From contig JAUYTA010000458.1 in NCBI GenBank assembly GCA_030695265.1, forward strand, positions 1 to 19,843: 19,843 bases of DNA. The letters run 5' to 3'. Source of the DNA: Bacteroidota bacterium. GTDB taxonomy: Bacteria; Bacteroidota; Bacteroidia; Bacteroidales; Prolixibacteraceae. Shown piece by piece: positions 15,816 to 19,843 of the stretch (position 1 is its first letter; each line of letters opens with the position of its first letter). A program made the position numbers and the translations under genes. The notes under the pieces are model-generated. The model had not been told where the DNA came from and made no database searches. It worked only from the letters and a program-made list of their open reading frames with translations.

Positions 15816-17087
15816 TTAGTTATTGTCCAATATATTAAGGTGTACCAGCTCGATTTTGGTATTGCTCGCCTTTAATATTTTGAAGCGGTACTGACCGATG
15901 GTAATCACGCTGTTTATTTTCGGAATACTTTGATAATTGAAGAGGATAAAACCGGCCAGTGTCTCGAAATTTTCATTTTCAGGAAAATCGAGATTGAACT
16001 TATCGTTTATTTCATCGAGCTCAACACGGCCCGAGAATACGAACTCATTCGGCGAGATTTGCTTTTCAATTAAATAAACGGTATCATGCTCATCTTCAAT
16101 TTCCCCAAATATTTCTTCCAGTATATCTTCGCTTGTCAACATTCCTGAAGTTCCGCCAAATTCATCGACAACAATGGCAATGCTGAGCCGGTGCTGAATA
16201 AATTTGCCCAAAAGTTTGCTGGCAGGCATGGTTTCAGGAACAATAAGTACTTTGCGTAAATTGGATTTGATGGAATCGGGATTGGTGAAAATGACCGAAT
16301 GGTGAATGTAGCCTACAATATTGTCGATGTTATCGTCATAAAATATAATGCGGGAATAGCCTGTTTCAATGAATTTCTGGTGCAATTCGTCCACAGTGGA
16401 GTTGATGTCCAGTGAGACCATTTCTGTGCGTGGCACCATTATCTCGCGCAGTTTGACTTTCGAAAAATCGAGGGCATTGCGAAATAGTTTAACTTCATTG
16501 TCAATTTCTTCCTTGTTCTGCGATACATTGCTGCTGTTTTCCGGCTCATTTACAAAATGGTCAAGATCGATCCGGCTAAAAACAATCTTTTCGTTCACAT
16601 TTTTTATTTCTTCATTCAAAAACACTTTCAAAACTATTTTTGAAATACCCATGGTGAGCTTGGTTACAGGATAAAACAGAAAATAAAAAAATGAGATCGG
16701 AATTGTAAAAAATTTCAGCAGACCGTTTGGATTGATCCTGAAAAACATTTTAGGCAAATATTCTCCTGTTGCCAGAATGATGATGGTTAAAATCAGGGTT
16801 TGCACCATGAGAACTAACGAGTTCGGAAGATACTCGTTCAGTGCAGGTTCGAGCATCCTGGCAAAAGCGATACCGTATATAACCAGTGCAATGTTATTCC
16901 CGATGAGCATTGTGGCAATAAACTGTGCCGGATTTTGCGTGTAAATTGTAATCAATTTTGAATACACGAAGTTTTGATTCTTATCAAGTTCGAGCCTGAG
17001 TTTGTTGGCAGAGATAAAAGCAATTTCCATTCCGGAGAAAAAGGCTGAGAAAATGATGGTAACAATTATAATAAAAAGCAGATCCAT
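15816..17087 (-). CDS. CNNM/CBS-domain membrane protein (HlyC/CorC family)
   Basis: A 423-residue inner-membrane protein of the CNNM transporter family, often annotated as hemolysin. The CNNM (DUF21) membrane part, about 1-155, shows FFSGMEIAFIS (16-26), IGNN (62-65) and TGEYLPK (107-113). A CBS pair follows, about 210-335, with EIMVPRTEM (215-223) and the strongly conserved VDEFGGTSGMLTSEDILEE (307-325). A CorC/HlyC C-terminal domain (about 345-418) completes it. Members are linked to Mg2+ or Co2+ export, and in this phylum a relative (GldE) is associated with gliding; I cannot tell which applies. It starts 8 bp after the LptC-like gene, so the two form an operon. Confidence 0.88.
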   Translation of the reverse strand: MDLLFIIIVTIIFSAFFSGMEIAFISANKLRLELDKNQNFVYSKLITIYTQNPAQFIATMLIGNNIALVIYGIAFARMLEPALNEYLPNSLVLMVQTLILTIIILATGEYLPKMFFRINPNGLLKFFTIPISFFYFLFYPVTKLTMGISKIVLKVFLNEEIKNVNEKIVFSRIDLDHFVNEPENSSNVSQNKEEIDNEVKLFRNALDFSKVKLREIMVPRTEMVSLDINSTVDELHQKFIETGYSRIIFYDDNIDNIVGYIHHSVIFTNPDSIKSNLRKVLIVPETMPASKLLGKFIQHRLSIAIVVDEFGGTSGMLTSEDILEEIFGEIEDEHDTVYLIEKQISPNEFVFSGRVELDEINDKFNLDFPENENFETLAGFILFNYQSIPKINSVITIGQYRFKILKASNTKIELVHLNILDNN

Positions 17088-17095
17088 AGGAAGTT

Positions 17096-17704
17096 TTATT
17101 TATCATCAACATCAACGTACATCTGGCCTTTCAGATTCTTTATCTTATAGGAAGAAAAGTCCTGATCGGATTCAAATCCGACTCCGGTATAAATCTGGTC
17201 TTTCTGAATGATTTTAACAAATTGGTCGGAGAAAATTTTGCCCTTTTTCTGGTCCCAGACCAGGTATTCTGTTTTTAAGGTGTCACCTTTCAAATTGATT
17301 GCCACTACATTGTTCTTTACTTCCCACCGATCATCCGAATCAAAATTCTTGGCATAAAGTGCATTAATACTTGAAATTACATTCATGTTGGCATCGTATT
17401 TAATAATATTTACGCCTAACGGAAATTCGGTATAGGGTTCCTTTTCATTATCGTGCCTTAGGAGCGCCGGAGTTTGAAGCTTAAACCTTATAACAGTTGA
17501 ATCGGAGTAAAGCATTTCATAACCTTCGGCTGTAAGACTTGGCACTATATCGGTAACTGAATAAATTTTAACCTTTTCAATATCGTTTGCACAAGAAATG
17601 AGCAACCCGCTGATTGCAATGATCAGGGATGCAATTTTTATCTTTTGAGAAGAATTATAACTGCCTGGCAAATAAAAAAAATTTAAAACTTTCCTGAAGC
17701 TCAT
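17096..17704 (-). CDS. lptC: LptC-like lipoprotein, LPS export periplasmic component
   Basis: A 202-residue lipoprotein. After a long basic N-region, a hydrophobic segment (23-37) ends in LLISC with the lipobox Cys38. The remainder is a beta-rich domain resembling LptC/YrbK, which passes lipopolysaccharide from the LptBFG ABC transporter to LptA in the periplasm. Segments supporting this are the repeated strand pattern and the closing GTDTLKTEYL-like and F-x-x-DQ-x-x-xY-x-GVGFESD motifs (about 128-180). The N-region (22 residues before the hydrophobic segment) is longer than usual, but no internal ATG gives a shorter form. It is followed by the CNNM gene after 8 bp. The family is weakly conserved, so the call is moderately confident. 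Confidence 0.75.
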   Translation of the reverse strand: MSFRKVLNFFYLPGSYNSSQKIKIASLIIAISGLLISCANDIEKVKIYSVTDIVPSLTAEGYEMLYSDSTVIRFKLQTPALLRHDNEKEPYTEFPLGVNIIKYDANMNVISSINALYAKNFDSDDRWEVKNNVVAINLKGDTLKTEYLVWDQKKGKIFSDQFVKIIQKDQIYTGVGFESDQDFSSYKIKNLKGQMYVDVDDK

Positions 17705-17767
17705 TGTTGTAAAAAAGAAAATCAGAATTAATTAATTCGAATGTGGTTTTTGCTTCTGATTGATGGG

Positions 17768-17776
17768 GCAAAGCTA
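17768..17776 (-). promoter_or_regulatory. -7 element of the lptC-like operon
   Basis: TAGCTTTGC on the minus strand matches TAnnTTTGC at every fixed base. It lies about 64 bp before the ATG at 17704 and just downstream of the preceding gene's terminator. A clear TTG at -33 is missing; only a T-rich stretch is present there. Confidence 0.55.
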
Positions 17777-17798
17777 TGAATAAAAAGGTAATAAAAGA

Positions 17799-17837
17799 AA
17801 AGCATTGCATTTCGGTGAAAAGGAAATGCAATGCTTT
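17799..17837 (-). terminator. Rho-independent terminator after the TPR gene
   Basis: A perfect 14-bp stem, AAAGCATTGCATTT (17799-17812) and AAATGCAATGCTTT (17824-17837), has an 11-nt loop. On the minus strand it is followed by CTTTTATTACC-like T-rich sequence. It begins 26 bp after the TPR stop codon and isolates that gene from the lptC-like operon. Confidence 0.85.
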
Positions 17838-17863
17838 CAATATGTCAGGCAACAATCATGTTG

Positions 17864-19489
17864 CTATCTTTTCTCGCGGATAGTTGTGCTTTCGCCAATC
17901 CAACCGCCAACTGAATAAGATTGACCAACTGTTAAGCCGTTGAAGAAGATATCCTCTTTTGCAGGAAAATATTGTGAATAAAGAGAAATCTTTTCGTTTG
18001 CTTCAGCCTCGACGGAAGAGTCTGCTCTTTTTGCTTTGGCGTAATAATCAACTGCCACCAGAAATACCATCGAACGTTCAAAATCATTGTCTCCATAAGA
18101 TTTGCTGTTATGAGCATAAACATCGCCCAGTAAAAGGTATGGTTTTCCGAAAGAAGGATTGTTTTCGATGGATTTCTTTAAATAAGTCTTTGCCGTTTGC
18201 GGACTGCTTGAGAAATTCAAAGTAGCCAGTTCGTAATAGTATTTTGAAAGGTTCAACGGATCTTTTTCAGCATCGATTGCCAATTTGTAATAATCCTGGG
18301 CTTTACTATGCTGATCAGCTTTTATATACATACGGGCCATGTTATAGGCGGCTTCGGCTGACGGTTCAAGATGATAAAGTTTATCGGCAGCTTTTGCATA
18401 CAATGGGCTCGCATCACATTTCTGACGGTCAAGCAACCTGATCATTTTTTTCAGATCGTCGATATTGGTGGCAACCTGATCGAATTTTGGAGTATAAATA
18501 CTGATCAATGCTTCACAATCAGCAGCTCCGCTCGATTGGAAAACCTGCTCGACATTGTCGCGTGCGATGATGAAATTGTTGTTTGCAGAATCTTTTGCAA
18601 GAGCGCTACTAATAATTTTTGAGGCCAGGTCATAATTCTCGATCACTTTTTCTTTTCCCAGTTCGCCAAGACCAAATAGTCCACGGGTTGATTGCATCAA
18701 CAGAATAAGAACCGGTGCTTCTGATTCAAGTCCCTGAAGTTTAACTGATTCTTCAAGATAATTATAGCCTTTCTTTAGTATTGGTTTTCTCTCTGCATCG
18801 GTCATATCTTCATTGTCAAGATGATATTTTAGATAGTCAGTTCCCTGCCGGCCTAATATGTAACCTTTCTGATCGAAGTATTTAATTCGGCGATCGTAAA
18901 CCTGCATAAGGGTATCAACATATTTATGTTTCAGTTTAGGATCGCTTGTTCCTTCAATCAGGCTTTGATACATGGTAATACCATGCAAATAAATATTGAT
19001 GGTTGATAACGGATAAGTTCTGTAAAGTTTTCTCCACATTCCAAGAGCTGACTTATAGTCTTTTTGGTCGTAAAACTGTTTCTCGAGTGTGTAAAAACTC
19101 ATGAAATCCTTGTCTTTGGCAGCTATCAGTTCGGCGGATGTTTTTAATATCGCACCAGACTCGCTAACTTCTGCAGCATCAGGAATTACTCCATCGAAAC
19201 TGAAATCAATAACATTGCTGGTATTGGTTTCAATGTCAAGCTTCCGTGAATCGTCGATAAAAGTAAATTTCAGGTATTTCGATTTTTCCGGAACTTTAAT
19301 TTCATAAACACCATCAAAGCTAGTCCTAAATACCTCGTTTGACCTGTGAGCTTCAACGGTTACCCCTGCAGCTACTTTGCCTTCCCTGTAAACAGTTCCC
19401 TTAACGACACGTTGTGCAACTGCCGAATATGAAATCAATGCAGCAACAGCCAGTGTAAGGAAAATTGATTTTGATTTGAACGTTTTCAT
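17864..19489 (-). CDS. Exported TPR-repeat protein with a carboxypeptidase-like regulatory domain
   Basis: A 541-residue protein with a clear signal peptide (MKTFKSKSIF... to AVA, cleavage likely after Ala25). Residues 26-95 form a CarbopepD-type beta sandwich (VVKGTVYREGKVAAGVTVEA... T-S-F-D-G-V-Y-E-I), common on Bacteroidota surface and periplasmic proteins. The remainder is helical with several TPR-like units, best seen at 114-150 and 370-450 (AAYNMARMYIKADQHSKAQD, then YYELATLNF). No catalytic motif is visible. It probably acts in the periplasm as a protein-interaction scaffold; the neighbouring beta-barrel and Lpt genes suggest an envelope role, which is inference. It has its own terminator and a candidate promoter. 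Confidence 0.8.
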   Translation of the reverse strand: MKTFKSKSIFLTLAVAALISYSAVAQRVVKGTVYREGKVAAGVTVEAHRSNEVFRTSFDGVYEIKVPEKSKYLKFTFIDDSRKLDIETNTSNVIDFSFDGVIPDAAEVSESGAILKTSAELIAAKDKDFMSFYTLEKQFYDQKDYKSALGMWRKLYRTYPLSTINIYLHGITMYQSLIEGTSDPKLKHKYVDTLMQVYDRRIKYFDQKGYILGRQGTDYLKYHLDNEDMTDAERKPILKKGYNYLEESVKLQGLESEAPVLILLMQSTRGLFGLGELGKEKVIENYDLASKIISSALAKDSANNNFIIARDNVEQVFQSSGAADCEALISIYTPKFDQVATNIDDLKKMIRLLDRQKCDASPLYAKAADKLYHLEPSAEAAYNMARMYIKADQHSKAQDYYKLAIDAEKDPLNLSKYYYELATLNFSSSPQTAKTYLKKSIENNPSFGKPYLLLGDVYAHNSKSYGDNDFERSMVFLVAVDYYAKAKRADSSVEAEANEKISLYSQYFPAKEDIFFNGLTVGQSYSVGGWIGESTTIREKR

Positions 19490-19519
19490 TATAGTAATTT
19501 TTATAAGGTTTCACTTTTT

Positions 19520-19843
19520 CTAGTCAAATTTACGCTTAATGAACCAATAGTCGTAAAAATTTAAATATATACTAAATTTTGCGTAATTGTTTTTTGCAAG
19601 GTCGTAATCAGTAGTTCCCTTTTTACCAAGTTCAAATGCGAAATTTGCGGTCGATTTTGATTTCGGGAACGGTAGTCCTGCTCCAAAACTTATGCCAAAC
19701 TCACTTATCTGATGGTTGTTCAATTTCAGGTATGAATTTTCGTAATGAATCCCGGCCCTGTATTTCACTCTTTTCAAGTAACTCCTGATTGAAAACGCTT
19801 CAGGAATGTACTCAAATCCAGCCGAGAATCTATTCCTGTCAGT
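19520..19843 (-). CDS. Outer-membrane beta-barrel protein (3' end only)
   Basis: The reading frame is open from the right edge of the window (107 codons plus stop); the start lies outside. The sequence shows alternating polar and aromatic residues typical of antiparallel outer-membrane strands: RFSAGFEYIPEAFSIRSYL, YRAGIHYENSYLKLN, ISEFGISFGAGLPF, STANFAFELGKKG, and the closing YAKFSIYLNFYDYWFIKRKFD stretch in parts. It resembles the C-terminal part of Bacteroidota outer-membrane porin/transport-type proteins, but I cannot name the family with certainty. A short in-frame start at 19777 would be a TTG inside the barrel and is not the real start. The stop is 30 bp before the TPR gene. Confidence 0.75.
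   Translation of the reverse strand, partial: TDRNRFSAGFEYIPEAFSIRSYLKRVKYRAGIHYENSYLKLNNHQISEFGISFGAGLPFPKSKSTANFAFELGKKGTTDYDLAKNNYAKFSIYLNFYDYWFIKRKFD
19525..19532 (-). promoter_or_regulatory. -7 element of the TPR gene
   Basis: TAAATTTG on the minus strand fits TAnnTTTG fully and lies about 36 bp before the ATG at 19489. It overlaps the final codons of the upstream beta-barrel gene. The -33 position shows only a T-rich stretch (about 19555-19560), so this is moderate evidence. Confidence 0.45.

Overview
The window looks like chromosomal DNA from a Bacteroidota bacterium, probably Bacteroidales or Marinilabiliales. Three points support this: the division-gene order murD-ftsW-murG-murC-ftsQ-ftsA-ftsZ-yqeY without ddl or murB; an FtsZ ending in the IPAY and NNSYLHDNVD-type tail I associate with this phylum; and upstream -7 elements that fit the Bacteroidota consensus TAnnTTTG. 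The lineage is an inference from family resemblance; no database search was run.

Left part (1-11843, + strand): the distal half of the division and cell wall (dcw) cluster. It holds the 3' end of murD, then ftsW, murG, murC, ftsQ, ftsA, two consecutive ftsZ genes and yqeY. Together these genes make the peptidoglycan precursor (MurD, MurC, MurG), polymerise septal glycan (FtsW) and build the divisome (FtsQ, FtsA, FtsZ). Two features are unusual. First, a roughly 2.3-kb AT-rich accessory block separates murG from murC. It holds a DUF4062-like gene coupled by an ATGA overlap to a Schlafen/AlbA_2 plus RecG-C-like ATPase gene. Its left edge is a heptamer tandem repeat that forms the end of murG, followed by two inverted repeats. 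Second, ftsZ is present as a tandem pair. The downstream copy has the canonical C-terminal peptide. The upstream copy lacks it and ends in an amphipathic segment that resembles a membrane-targeting helix.

Right part (11938-19843, - strand): convergent with the dcw cluster across a strong bidirectional terminator. It holds guaB (an IMP dehydrogenase of the Tritrichomonas foetus type) with its own promoter; a PpiD/SurA-like periplasmic folding factor; a CNNM/CBS membrane protein; an LptC-like lipoprotein; an exported TPR protein; and the 3' end of an outer-membrane beta-barrel gene. Apart from guaB, this is an envelope-biogenesis neighbourhood. The lptC-like and CNNM genes are 8 bp apart and probably co-transcribed; the TPR gene has its own terminator and a candidate promoter.

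The best candidates for undescribed biology are the two-gene DUF4062/AlbA_2-ATPase module inside the dcw cluster and the divergent, possibly self-anchoring second FtsZ.
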